DNA of 64,000 nt from Boswellia sacra (taxonomy: Eukaryota > Streptophyta > Magnoliopsida > Sapindales > Burseraceae). The stretch is taken from positions 372,001 through 436,000 of the forward strand of contig SNVD02013093.1 of assembly GCA_013180625.2 (NCBI GenBank). Reading direction: 5' to 3'. The position numbers and the translations under genes are program-made. This document shows, one piece after another, positions 1-11,399 of the stretch. The stretch's first letter is position 1. The number at the start of each line of letters is the position of its first letter. Below the pieces are notes generated by a model, which was not told the origin of the DNA, did not search any database, and worked only from the letters and a program-made list of their open reading frames with translations.

Positions 1-1350
1 ATTCAACATTAAACAAGACTATTCTAGTCCCATCCAAGCATTCGAAGGGGCAATTAAGGTAATTCACTCCTTCAAAGCAATCATAAGTCTTCTAGCATGA
101 TTCTAATCATGTGCTCCTAAGCATGATTCTAAGCATTCGCAAAGTATATAAATTCTTAAACATGATTCTAATAGAGAAGGGATGACGAACTTATCACGAC
201 ACGCTTATCTATCTCGCAAAACAAATAATGGTTAGAATAATATATAATAACCCCTAAACATGCTCCTAAGCATAAAAAATAAGTCCTAAACATGCTTTTT
301 CTATGCATAATTGAATCTAAACATTCTTAATTCTAAGTAAGAAAAATAAAAGAGAAAATAGGAGGGAGAAGAGAAATATGCTCTTAAGACGTACCATTTT
401 TGGATTTAGAGCAATAAAACGCCTAAAAAAACTTTAAACTTGAAAACATCTCTCGAATTCTCGAGTGTTTCTTTAAAAGAAAGAAGAGATGATTATATTC
501 GATAATCGGTATGTCTTGCAAAGTGATAAGGGGGTTGTTTATATAGAAGAGGAGTGAAGCTAAAAAAGAAAGGTTTTAATTGAAAATTTTCAAGAATACG
601 CAACCAACAGCCATGTGGCTATTGGTAGACTATCGGCCAGCCATCAAATAGTGGGGCAGTTGTTGGTTGACAGTTGGGCGACTCTCTGATAGTCAGCGGC
701 TATTGGTCAACGACCAGGAGGCCGTTTACTTTGACCCTCTTTGTTTTGTTATTTCGCAAAGCAGTCCCTTCTGACTTTTGCCTATTCAATCATGCATAAC
801 TTTCAAGTTCAACTCTGATTCACGATTCCTAAATTTGTATGAAAACTAGATATCCGTGGTTTTGCAACGGTAAATGACCCATAATCGGATTCCTCTTGGA
901 TTAATTTTTGTGATTTTTTTGAAATCACATATCAGTTTTCTAGATCTTTCATCGATTCCCTCTCACCTTTCCTTTCTTGGCCTTCAAGGCATTTTGGTTA
1001 TTTTCATTACTTGACATTCATATTCATTCCTTCATCGAGCCTAAAAAATTTAGTGTTTATACTAGTTATGTAGATGTAGAAATTTAGTGTTGAAGTAAAT
1101 ATTTCTATGTATTGAAATAGAAATCTATAGTGATATTTAGGGTTATACTAGTTAAAAAGGTTGAGATTTGATACTCCTTTTTCTTTTTCAAATTAATTCA
1201 GGCAACCTTGAAATTCATTAAAATCAACAATGAGTACAAATTGCAAAACTATTTTCAATAATAATTTAATAATTCACCCAATAAGAAGTTACCAATTTAG
1301 ATTGTAGGGAATTAGTTGTAGATTTTGTTTGTACATATAGAATTGTTATA
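1..1350. repeat. Degenerate LTR-like sequence, no gene
   Basis: No reading frame of note. The first 330 bases contain several scattered short copies of CATGATTCTAA and GCTCCTAAGCA. A TATA-like stretch near 538-545 and a long non-coding layout resemble the LTR of a Ty3/gypsy element, but no matching second copy or polymerase gene is present here, so the assignment is a guess. It is the left flank of the copia element that starts at 1356. Confidence 0.3.
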
Positions 1351-1355
1351 ATTTA

Positions 1356-2465
1356 TGTTGGTGTCGAGTATCAAGATTGTTAGTGTCGAGTTGTTTTCAT
1401 GACGAGATCTTGCCTAGTTTTAAGTTGTTGTCGTGTCGAGATTTTGTCTAGTGTCGAGATTTTGTCGAGTTTCGAGATTTTGTCAAGACTGTGTCAAGTG
1501 TCGAGACTGTTTGTCAATATTATCGAGTGTTGAGTGTCGAGTGTCGAGTGTGGGATAGTTGTGCCGAGAATGTTGGTGATGAGATTGATGGTGTCAACTT
1601 GCATGTGCCATGCACATGTTGATTTTTGTCTAACTTGGGATGAAACAAGAATATTATTTTAATTCTTATTTTACTATTTCTAGAATTATATTTTAGGAAG
1701 TATTTGATTTATAATAAATATCTCTTTAAGATTAGAGTATAGTATCTTGTATTCCAAATAAAATAGGAGAATATTTATTTGTGTCCAAATTCCTTTAGGA
1801 GTTTAATTATAACACTTCCTATTATATTTCTCTTTATCCTAATATGATTTTGATTAGAATTTTTACAGGATTCTAAAGGAGATTTCGTCCAGGCCTCTCA
1901 ATAAATATACCATGTTATATTTACATAACTGGTGGGCTGATCAAGTAGAAGACAGATTGGCGAGTTAGCTGATTTGGTTGTGTTTTTGAGAGAGTCTTGA
2001 TTTTGGCATTCCATGAATTGATAGAAGAGCTTCAACGCAAATTGGGATGCTTCTTTAATTTGATTCTTTGAGTCTTTTGAATGAGTGGTAGAGTCTATGT
2101 GAGTTAGTAGACACTTGGGATAACTTGCGGGTTAAGTATTTATGTGATTCAATATCAGACATTGTGTGTTATGTATAACTTAACAGTGTGTTGTTAAGTT
2201 ATTTGCGACAGAGAGTGAGTAGTGTCGCCAGAGTTTAAGATCTTTGCGAAGATTTTGTTTTACAAAGATTAAGTCAGTGTGTAAGGGTGAGTTAGCACTG
2301 TAAAAGATCCTAAAGATTGTACAAACAAGAACTTAATGAATTGCAGCTCTATAGCTGTCCGTAGATGTAGGTTTTCTAACCGAATCACGTAAAAATCCTT
2401 CTGTGCTGATTTACTTTACAGTTTACTGTTATATTACTCATAACTGCATACTTCCAGAACTCTCA
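1356..2465 (+). repeat. 5' LTR of Sirevirus copia element
   Basis: 1,110 bp, starting TGTTGGTGTCGAG and ending CTCTCA. The first 200 bp hold many close copies of GTGTCGAG. A TATA-like box lies near 1903-1918. The matching copy is at 16450-17609. Confidence 0.92.
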
Positions 2466-2467
2466 AT

Positions 2468-2479
2468 TGGTATCAGAGT
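2468..2479 (+). other. Primer-binding site, initiator Met tRNA type
   Basis: TGGTATCAGAGT starts two bases after the 5' LTR. It matches the usual complement of the plant initiator tRNA-Met 3' end, the standard primer of copia elements. Confidence 0.85.
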
Positions 2480-2528
2480 AGGTTCACTAATAGACAAGTG
2501 AAGAAAACGATCAGGTTGATATGAAAGA

Positions 2529-4320
2529 ATGGAGTTTATTCACAATGGAGGATCCGGAACACAACCACCTATCCTTGATGACAGTAATTATTCATATTGG
2601 AAGGTAAGAATGATGATGTATATCAAATCTCTTGATGACAGGGCATGGACTAGTGTGGTTAAAGGATGGACACCGCCAACGAAAGTGAATGCTTTTGGTG
2701 ATTCTGAAGCCAAACCGGAGGATGAATGGACTTATGAAGAATACTGACGTTCCAGCTGGAATTCAAAGGCTCTTAACTCAATTTTTGCTGTAGTGGACTT
2801 AAACAACTTCAGACAGATTTCAAGGTGCAAAGTGGCCAAAGAAGCATGGGACATACTTGAGGTAAAACATGAAGGTACTGTATCTGTTAAAAGATCTAAA
2901 TTGATGAGATTAAATTCTCAATTTGAAAATCTGATGATGCATGAGGATGAGTCAATTTCTGAGTTTTACTCTAAGATATGTCACATTAAAAATTCGGCAT
3001 ACATGCTTGGCAAAACTTTCACTGATGTAGAAATTGTTAGCAAGATAATTAGGTCTGTTCCAGATAAATTTCAACCTAAAATTTCAGCCATTGAGGAAGT
3101 TAAAAACACTGATGAGATGAGAGTTGATGAACTAATAGGCATTCTCCAAAACTTTGAAATTAATCAGAGTACTAGGAAGCAAAAAGGTAAAAGCATTGCA
3201 TTCAATGTGAAAACTAAAAAATCTGATGATGAAAGTAATGATGAGCTTGATGAAACTGATTCTAAATAGATTGCTTTTCTAATAAGAAATTATGTCAAGT
3301 TCATAAAAAGAAATTTCAGGAAAAAGAATCAAGGAAAGCCATCAAACTCAAGTGATGAAAAATGCAAAAAGTTCAGCAAGGAGAATGACAAGAAGAAGTC
3401 AAAACAACCTGAAAAGAAAGGGCAGATTCAATTTTATGAATGTTCTGGTTATAGGCATATTCAATCTAAATGTGCTAATCTCAAGAAGAAGAATAAAGGA
3501 CTGACAGCAACCTGGAGTGATGAATCAGAATCGGAGTTAGAAGATCAAGATTGCATGTGCAACTTTGTTGCATTTACTGCATCTGCAGCTAATAAAGGGA
3601 AAGCTATTATGTCTGACATAACAGAAAATTACAGAACCAGTGTTGATCATTCTAATGAAGAAGATGGACCAGAATACTATGAAGAGTTGCAAGAGACATA
3701 CAACGCACTCTATGGTGAATGGCTGAATCAGAGGGAAGAAATCAAAATCTTGAAGAAGAAGATTGAAGTAATGGAATGTGAAAAATCCTATGCTAAAAAT
3801 CGTATCTCGGAGCTGGAGACTATTTTGACAGACAAAACAGCACATATTGAGAAAATCACAACAGAACTGGTTAAAAGCAAGAGGTGTGTCGATCAACTCA
3901 AAATTGGAGAAGCCAAACTTGATCAGGTCTTGAGTCTTGGAAGAGACAACTCCAACAAACATGGATTGGGGTACACAGAAGGTAATGTTGCATCTTTATC
4001 AACAACTGTTTTTGTTAAAGCTTTAACATCAGGTAAGAATTCTGAACTTAACTCTTTAAAGTTAAGTTCTAATTCCAAAAGCAATGAGACATTTGTTTCT
4101 CCTCTGAGTTCTTTCAAATCCAGTCCTAAAAAGGTAAGAAAATTCATTCCTACTTATTATTTCTATGGTAAAAAGGGACATATTAGGCCTAGATGCTTTA
4201 AATTGTTGAATCTTTTGCATAAGAGATCAAAACAGTTCAAACTGTTACCAAAACCACAACAGCAGTGGGTTAAGAAAGATAAGACAGTATGTCATGTTGC
4301 TCTTACTGCTCTTAACCAAT
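2529..4320 (+). pseudogene. gag region of Sirevirus copia (broken)
   Basis: Nucleocapsid/capsid part of the polyprotein. The ATG at 2529 opens with the copia gag N-terminal region (SNYSYWKVRMMMYIKSLDD). It is cut by TGA at 2745-2747, resumes by 2793 with the UBN2-type capsid region, and is cut again by TAG at 3267-3269. A first zinc knuckle near 3430-3475 reads FYECSGYRHIQSKC, where the first Cys has become Phe. From about 3680 a coiled-coil segment (YYEELQETYNALYGEW and after) is typical of Sirevirus gag. A second knuckle near 4155-4195 has Tyr in place of both leading Cys. With the stops and lost zinc ligands it cannot make a normal capsid protein. Confidence 0.85.
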
Positions 4321-7073
4321 CATCTGACGATTTGTGGTATTTTGACAGTGGTTATTCCAAGCACATGACTGGAAATAAACAGTTTTTAACAAATTTTAAA
4401 GCATGCAGGGATGGTAATGTCACCTATGGAGATGGAGCAAAGAGTAAGATCATTGGTAAAGGCACTTTGAATGTCAAAGGCCTACCCAATTTTCAAAATG
4501 TCTTGCTGGTTGAAGGTTTGAAAGCTAATCTTATTAGTATTAGTCAGATTTGTGATGACAAGTATATTGGTAATTTCACACAAAACAAATGCATGGTCTT
4601 AGATAATAATTTTGGTAAATGCATTCTAGAAGGTAATAGATCTTTGGATAATTGTCATTTGGTAAAGATTGCATTTCAAGCTAAGATTTCAGATTTAGAA
4701 TTGTCGCATAAAAAATTATGACACTTAAATTACAAAGACTTGGTTAAATTAACTAAGTTAGGTGCTGTAAAAGGAGTTCCTAAACTTGATGACAAAGTTA
4801 ATGGAATTTGTTGACCATGTCAAATGGGAAAACAAATTAGAAGTTCACACAAATCAAATCCACATCTTAGCACGTCCAAAATACTTGATTTTCTTCACAT
4901 GGATCTTATGGGTTCTATGCAAATTGAAAGCATTACAGGTAAGAGATAAATATTTGTTTGTGTGGATGATTTTTCTAGATATACTCGGATTGATTTCATT
5001 AAAGAGAAATCTGACACTTTTGAAGCTTTCAGGAATCTTTGTGTTAAGCTTGAAAATGCTCAAAATAGGAACATTGGCAGGATTGTGAGAATAAGAAGTG
5101 ATCATGGCAAGGAGTTTGAAAATGTTAGCTATGCTGACTTTTGCAAATATCATGGAATTGATCACGAATTTTCAGATCCCAAAACCCCTGAGCAGAATGG
5201 CATAGTGGAAAGGAAGAATAGAACTCTTCAAGAGATAGCTAAAGTGATGCTCAATAGTAAGAAATTGACCAAAAGGCTATGGGCGGAAGCAATAAGCACT
5301 GCATGTTATATTTCAAATAGAGTTTTTCTTACACTTGGCACTAAACAGACACCTTATGAAAATTTGAAAGGTAGAAAACCGAATTTGAAATGTTTTCATG
5401 TTTTTGGATGCAGGTGTTACATCTTAAATGATAGAGAGCAGTCATAAAAATTAGACCTGAGAAGTGATGAAGGAGTCTTCGTGGGATATGCTCAAAATAG
5501 CAAAGCATTTCGAGTTTACAATCTGAGAACTGAGGCAGTTATGGAATCTGCAAACGTAGTATTTGATGATCTGGACGATTATGCAAAGTACTCACAAGAG
5601 AAAAGGATAACCAGCTTCACAGGCGATACAGAGAAGACAGATTCAGACAGCAACAATAAAGAAGATTCTGTTATGAAAGAAGAAACAGCTGCTGTTACAC
5701 CCAACGTAACAGTAACATCTGACAACTCAGATTTGAATAAGAATTCAATCAAGAATGAGGAAGAAAGAAAAGATCCACCTACATGGATTCAGAAGGCACA
5801 TCCAACAAGTTCTATCATTGAAACACCAGATGGCATGATGAAGACTCGGAGCAAGGTAAGAAATAAGGTAAGGTTTACATGTTATATTTCTTTAGTTGAA
5901 CTAAAAAATGTGAAAGAAGCCTTAAAAGAAGATGTTTGGATTCAAGCCATGCAAGATGAACTTAATCAGTTTAAAAGGAATGAAGTATGGGAATTAGTTT
6001 CTAGGCCAGAAAATGCAAATGTCATTGGAACTAAATAGATATTCAAAAATAAAACTAATGAAAGTAGACAAGTAGTAAGAAATAAGGCTAGGCTAGTTGC
6101 ACAAGGTTACACACAAGTAGAAGGCGTAGACTTTGATGAAACCTTTGCACCAGTAGCTAGACTTGAGTCAATCAGATTACTACTTGCAATTGCTTCTTTG
6201 CTTGATTTAAGTTGTACCAAATGGATGTTAAAACAGCATTTTTAAATGGCTATCTCAATGAAGAAGTCTTTGTTGAACAACCTAAAGGATTTGAAGATCT
6301 TAAACATCCTGATTTTGTATACAAATTGCACAAAGCTTTGTATGGTTTGAAACAAGCTCCAGAGCTTGGTATGAAAGTTTGACAAATTTTTTGATCAAAA
6401 GAGGTTATAAAAGAGGCAGCAATGATAAGACTTTGTTTATGAAACATGCATCTAACTATCTTATTATTGCACAAATATATGTTGATGACATTGTTTTCAG
6501 ATCAACTAACAAAAGCAAAACTAATGAGTTTGTTAAGTTGATGCAGGAAGAGTTTGAGATGAGCATGGTAGGAGAATTAAATTTCTTTCTTGGATTACAG
6601 TTTAAGCAAATGAATGATGGGATATTCATATCTCAATCAAAATATGCTCAAAATCTTGTAAAGGTTTGGGCTTGAAAATGCAAAACCAATGAAAACTTCT
6701 ATCAGTATTAATCTAAAACTTTCAAAAGACAATGCAGGTAAAGATGTTGATGCAAGTTTGTACATAAGTATTATTGTCAGCTTGCTATACCTCACAGCAA
6801 GTAGACCAGACTTGTGCTTTAGTGTAGGATTGTGTGCAAGATTTCAAGCAAATCCCAAAGAATCACATCTTGCAGCAGCTAAGAGAATCATTAGGTATGT
6901 TCATGGAACACATGATTATGGAATATAGTTTTCTAAAGATACAAATGATTATCTTGCATAGTTTAGTGATGCTGACTGGGTAGGAAATGCAGATGACAGA
7001 AAAAGTATATCAGGAGGATGTTTTTATCTTGGTACTAACTTGGTTTCATGGCACACAAAAAAAGCAGAATTCT
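4321..7073 (+). pseudogene. pol of Sirevirus copia: PR, IN, RT, start of RNase H
   Basis: Protease is recognised by WYFDSGYSKHMTGN near 4336-4377 (active-site DSG kept, next Cys changed to Tyr). GAG-pre-integrase and integrase follow: VDDFSRYTRIDF near 4960, SDHGKEF near 5097 and PEQNGIVERKNRT near 5187-5225. The integrase C-terminal part continues from 5481. RT begins near 5930; TAG at 6036-6038 replaces the Trp usual in this family. [15 protein letters not shown] is near 6240 and YVDDIVF near 6478. RNase H starts at SDADWVGNADDRKSISGG near 6966 and runs to the CACTA insertion. Other stops are at 4719 and 5445. The frame shifts around 6210, 6365 and 6675, so it is a pseudogene throughout. 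Confidence 0.9.
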
Positions 7074-7580
7074 CACTATAAGAAAAACACAAATATTTAA
7101 CTATTTTTAGCCGTCAAATATGATCATATTTGACGGTTACTGCATGTCATATATGTCACCGTCAAATATGATAATAGTTGACAGTTGGTCAAACAGTCAA
7201 ATATATACTATAATATATTTGACTCTTAATAAGTAGTCAAGTTTATATGCAATTGGAATTGATTTTTTAGCATTATTTGACCGTTTTTGGAAACAATATT
7301 TGACAAAAATCGTCAAATATGACGAATTTAACGGTCGAATTCCTTCAAATTTGATTGTATTTAATCGTCAAGTATGTGGTGGTAGAATAATATTTGACTC
7401 CTTTTTGACAGACAAATATTACTATAAAATAGTATTTTTTTATACTTGCCAGTTTGTATTTTGTCAAGTATGAAAGATTTTTTTTGCTCATATTTGACTG
7501 TTTAATATTGCCAAGTTCGTCAGAATAATATTTTTCGTTATTATCATATTTGAATGTTTTTTGCCGTCAAGTATGAATTA
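7074..7580. repeat. CACTA left terminus and subterminal repeat field
   Basis: Terminal CACTATAAGAAAAA followed by at least ten copies, in both orientations, of a roughly 10-bp motif GTCAAATATG with TGACGG variants. This dense direct/inverted pattern is typical of the region bound by CACTA transposases. Confidence 0.75.
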
Positions 7581-7587
7581 TAATATA

Positions 7588-7590
7588 TAT

Positions 7591-7621
<31 letters not shown>
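7588..7621. repeat. (AT)n microsatellite
   Basis: Run of alternating A and T inside the CACTA element; no other content. Confidence 0.8.
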
Positions 7622-7624
<3 letters not shown>

Positions 7625-7853
7625 AATAAAATTATGATAATAGATGTATCATTTATATTATATATTCTTTTGTGAAAATATAATAATTTTATTAACTTTT
7701 AAAATAATAATAAAAAATTTATATTTAAGGTCACGTATATATAGAACAGAAACCTAAACAAAATACAAATGGAATTATAAAAAAACTTATGAGACTTAAT
7801 ATGGAATGTAACACTTGAAAACAATAAATTAACAAAAGCATGCAAGTGATTAG

Positions 7854-9347
7854 CATGGACGGAGCGGAGAAGGGACAAGGAGGGGCAATTGCCCCTTCTC
7901 GATTTGAAATTTGTTTTTGGATTTAAAATTTTTTTTAAACATGTACTATATATTTTGCCCCTCGTAAATTCTAAAATTACAAATTTAATTAAAGTTAACC
8001 TATTTTTTTAATTGTTTTCTCCCCTCTTATTTCTAAATTTAAAACCATACTTCACCTTTTGTGGTCCTATCTATTTACACAAAATAAGGAATTATGTCTT
8101 CTTTTCTGTCCATTTATATAAAATAAGAAATTATCTTTTCTTCTTCTTTTTCACTTCTCAACATCACCTTACCAAATCAAAACTTATCTATCTTGTTTTT
8201 CATCTATCTACATAAACAAGAATTGGAAGTTAGTGTATGAAGAGATAAAAATCTTCTTCTCCCGTCTTTTATTTTTTAGCTTTCATCATACTAAACAAAT
8301 ATACTCCGTTTTAATATAGTTGAAGTTGAAGATCACTTTTTTATTCTTCATCTTGATTTATAATTTATGGCTATTTGGTTATCATTCTATTATCTATGAA
8401 AATAAGATAATATCATTCTATTATCTATGAACAATGAGATACTAGTTCTATGTAATTGCTTTATTTTTTATCCCATGACTTGCTAGTTTCTGCCATTGTT
8501 ATTGTGTGTTATAATTTTTATTTATACAATTTTTTTCTATATTTATTTTATAATGTTCTTTTTAAAATTATGTTATATGTCATGATTTTGAATATTTTGA
8601 TATTTGTTATAATATACATAAACTAAGCATGGATGCTACAGGCCTCATCTATTATTTATTTGCATCATAAATTAAGAAATGTAATTTTGTTAGATTTATT
8701 AAATTATTTAAAGTTGTCAAGATTAGAAAAAACTAATTTTATTACTCAAAAGCCAACTATTATCTATTTGCATAATGTATTGCTACATTGATTATTCATC
8801 TTTAAATAAGATATTCTATATATGGAGTAAAAGTTAGTCAAATTACTAGTTGAATATAAAAATAAATTAAGTTTATTATTTATTTGCATCATAAATTAAG
8901 ATTTGTAATTTTGTTAGATTTATTGAATTATTTAAAGTTGTCAAGATTAGAAAAAAAAACTAATTTTATTACTCAAAAGCCAACTATTATTTATTTGCAT
9001 AATAAATTACTAAATTGATTATTTCTTTTTAAATAAGCAATTCTATGCATGGAGTAAAAGTTAGTCAAATTACTAAGTTCATTATTTCTCTTTAAGAAAA
9101 TGTTTTTATTTTTTTTTGAAAATTCATTTACATAATTAAATAAGAATCAATTGTTAATGAAATTTAGTTTTATATTAATCTAATGTTAATAACATGATAA
9201 ATTAGAAATCATATCATACTTTTAAAATATTAAATAATCATGTTGAAGATAATTTTATTAAATAAATATTATTATTTATATTAAAATTTTTAATTTTACT
9301 ATTCAATAATTTGCCCCTCCTTAATGGATTTTCTGGCTCCATTTATG
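7854..9347. mobile_element. Non-autonomous hAT-like element nested in the CACTA
   Basis: 1,494 bp bounded by a perfect 8-bp duplication GTGATTAG (7846-7853 and 9348-9355), the target-site size of hAT elements. The left end starts CATGGACGGAGC; the inverse of the right end starts CATAAATGGAGC. About 27 bases inward both arms share AAGGAGGGGCAA, giving an imperfect inverted repeat of about 40 bp. No transposase frame is present. The interior is AT-rich and contains a 200-bp direct duplication. It lies wholly within the CACTA element, so it is the youngest of the three nested insertions. Confidence 0.82.
8651..9075. repeat. Two-copy direct repeat (about 200 bp each) inside the hAT element
   Basis: Copies at 8651-8848 and 8875-9075, separated by 26 bp. 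Both begin ATTATTTATTTGCATC and end AGTCAAATTACTA, with scattered differences. Confidence 0.85.
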
Positions 9348-9482
9348 GTGATTAGTAACACTTTCTCTATCATCTCAGTTAATTCATATTAAAAAAAAAA
9401 AGATAATACATTTGTTCATTTAGTATTTTCTGATTCCAACATATTAAGACAACATCTAACATGTCACTTAATTCTTGAGTAT

Positions 9483-9533
9483 AAAAAATAAAATAAAATA
9501 AAAATAAAACAACAACAACAACAATAATAATAA
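9483..9533. repeat. AAAAT / CAA / TAA simple repeats
   Basis: Adjacent short runs of AAAAT, ACA and AAT units within the CACTA element. Confidence 0.8.
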
Positions 9534-9700
9534 TTTCCAAGAATTCCTCAAAATTTTGGAAAAGACAAGTGTATATGAATTTTTATAGACAAAGTTTAGA
9601 TTGTGCTAACAAGTAGTTGGCATAATACGAACAATCACGTTCATATCGACAAATACTTTGAACATTAATTTTATCCCTTGCAAGCTACAATGCATTATAC

Positions 9701-9810
9701 CTTCTTGTCATGCCCAACACTGGCCAATAACTTTCCATTTGAAGAGAAATGACAACATATAACTTTGCTACTGCTTTTGCGTATAGAACTAACTTCGTTG
9801 AAGGAGAAAC
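9701..9810 (-). pseudogene. LUH: LUH (LEUNIG_HOMOLOG) captured exon, start of WD40 region
   Basis: Fourth recognisable exon in gene order. On the minus strand it follows an AG acceptor, begins in the phase left by the 9886-10027 exon, and ends at a GT donor (GTATAA). It encodes the segment FSFNEVSSIRKSS, then KVICCHFSSNGKLLASVG, then HDKK, which I recognise as the start of the WD40 propeller of the LUH/LEUNIG Groucho-type co-repressors. The exon is 110 bp. The remaining WD40 exons are not seen downstream, so the capture stops in the following intron. Identity rests on remembered family motifs; the LUH variant fits better than LEUNIG itself. Confidence 0.85.
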
Positions 9811-9885
9811 CTGACATGCAGAAAAGAGAGCCATTGCTTTTGTCAATCAATTCACCATTACTAGAAGCAAGATATCAAATATTAC

Positions 9886-10027
9886 CCTTGGAAGTTTCAG
9901 CAGCTTGTTCAGAAGGGTTCCTTTTCAATGTGCCAAACAAATCCCTCGGGTCTTCATCATCATGTGAAAGAAAAGATTCCACATTATCGTCTAAGGAGCC
10001 AATGTCTCCAAAATGTTCCATGTCTTC
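9886..10027 (-). pseudogene. LUH: LUH captured exon, acidic linker before WD40 repeats
   Basis: 142-bp exon on the minus strand with AG acceptor and GT donor (GTAATA). It encodes EDMEHFGDIGSLDDNVESF followed by LSHDDEDPRDLFGTLKRN and EQAAETSKG. This linker precedes the WD40 domain in LUH-type proteins. The exon starts in phase 0, joining directly after the 10672-10902 exon, and ends in phase 1, matching the exon at 9701-9810. It has no internal stop. Keeping the introns shows capture at the DNA level rather than from an mRNA copy. Confidence 0.88.
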
Positions 10028-10671
10028 CTGCATTTACATAATCATACTTTTAAAAATGTGTTTTTGGGCTATAAGAGAGATTCAGATATACTATCTCAGC
10101 ACAAAATATAAGTTAGCAAATCAATTAGAGAGATAAGAGAATCTTTCTTTATGAAGGATCTGTAAGAGAAAGAGGAGTTCTACATTGTGTTCCAAGAGGC
10201 ATATTATATCATACAGATCAGAGACTCTAAATTTTGCAGTTGGGAACAAAGTGTACCACATTTTAGGATGAAATCTAAACAAAAAGATTATTAGAATATA
10301 AAGCATTTCGGTAACTCGATGTAATTCTGACTAGTGCAATACAAAACACTGGATCAACCCCACGTTACAGTTATAATCACAAACAACTGATATGGAGCAT
10401 TAATTTTGAAGAATTGCATTTGCACATAGATTGTTCATATGTTATTGATGACTGGTAAAAGTATAAGGATGAAATTAAACAATCAATAATCTAGTACTAT
10501 TTCCCGATTTCTGAATTTTTCTTTATCCTACAATAAACTGTTTAGACCCTAAATTTTTCTTATCTTAAAAACCTTGCACACAAATGTATGGTTATCAGGA
10601 GCAATAATAGATTTAGATATTTCATTCACACATCCAAGGTACGTATGTTAAAAACTTGTGTGAATCCATAC

Positions 10672-10902
10672 CAGCTGGTTAGTAGACGATGCATGACCAC
10701 CTGTTCCATCAGAACCATACATCATTAAACCTTTTGGCATGTTATTAACATGTTGTAAGTTGCCTGACATAGCAACTCCATCACCAGGGGTATGAGTTGA
10801 CGGAGTTGAAGGTTAAGAGTTTGGTGAAGGACCAACCGTGTTTCCTGTACAGGTACTATTTACAGCTCCAGAAGAAGAAGGTCCTTTCCTTTTTCTGTTA
10901 TT
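10672..10902 (-). pseudogene. LUH: LUH captured exon, Ser/Pro/Gly-rich region (one stop)
   Basis: 231-bp exon (77 codons, phase 0 at both ends) on the minus strand. It encodes NNRKRKGPSSSGAVNST, then GNTVGPSPNS, a stop codon (TAA at 10813-10815), PSTPSTHTPGDGVAM, and near the end PKGLMMYGSDGTGG and ASSTNQL. The KRK and STPSTHTPGD motifs belong to the linker region of LEUNIG/LUH proteins. Both splice borders are GT/AG. The single stop shows that this copy would not give a full product if spliced in the original frame. Confidence 0.87.
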
Positions 10903-11130
10903 CTATAACACCATTCACATACAGCACTCATCAATTTTCAAGACATCTGAAAAGTAACCATCACGAGCTTATGAAATTGGTTCCAATAGCATTTTGTAAT
11001 TCATGGGACTGATGTTCATACATAAGAAATGCCCGTAACCAAAAATATTGTCCCATATAATTCATTGTTTCTAAAAGAAAAAGAGGATAGCAAGTTTCAT
11101 TCTTTATCCCATTAGAAAGGAAAAAACAAC

Positions 11131-11202
11131 CTGTTGAGCTTGCTGGGGTTGTGAGGGATCTTGTTGTTGAGAGGAAGAATGTTGCATCTGTGGCATATTC
11201 AT
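11131..11202 (-). pseudogene. LUH: LUH captured exon, Gln-rich region
   Basis: 72-bp open exon on the minus strand (24 codons, phase 0 to phase 0) with AG acceptor and GT donor. It encodes MNMPQMQHSSSQQQ, then DPSQPQQAQQ. It lies upstream, in gene order, of the KRK-containing exon, which matches the Gln-rich stretch preceding that region in LUH proteins. The N-terminal LisH/LUFS exons were not found, so the captured piece starts inside the gene. The call depends on context, because Gln-rich sequence alone is not diagnostic. Confidence 0.68.
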
Positions 11203-11399
11203 CTGCATTGCATCACAGATTCAGGATAGAAGAAGTCAATCATGTTGATCATAATATGCATGGAGTACAACTCATAACAGATAAACTAATATATTGTACC
11301 ATATATAACTACTCTAGAGAAAATGCTCTGAAATCTCTAGGTTTCTGCAGACATGTGTGTAAAATCCTTAAAAGAGTTGTTATGAAATCCAAAAAGTGA

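Noticed and set aside
2468..2479. tRNA-related sequences at LTR edges as tRNA genes
   Set aside because: Only 12-18 bases matching tRNA 3' ends; these are primer-binding sites.
3537..4147. Minus-strand open frames of 141 and 74 aa
   Set aside because: Shadow frames of the copia gag coding strand.
9701..11202. LUH exons as an intact host gene
   Set aside because: LisH and most WD40 exons are absent, one exon has a stop, and the piece lies between CACTA termini.
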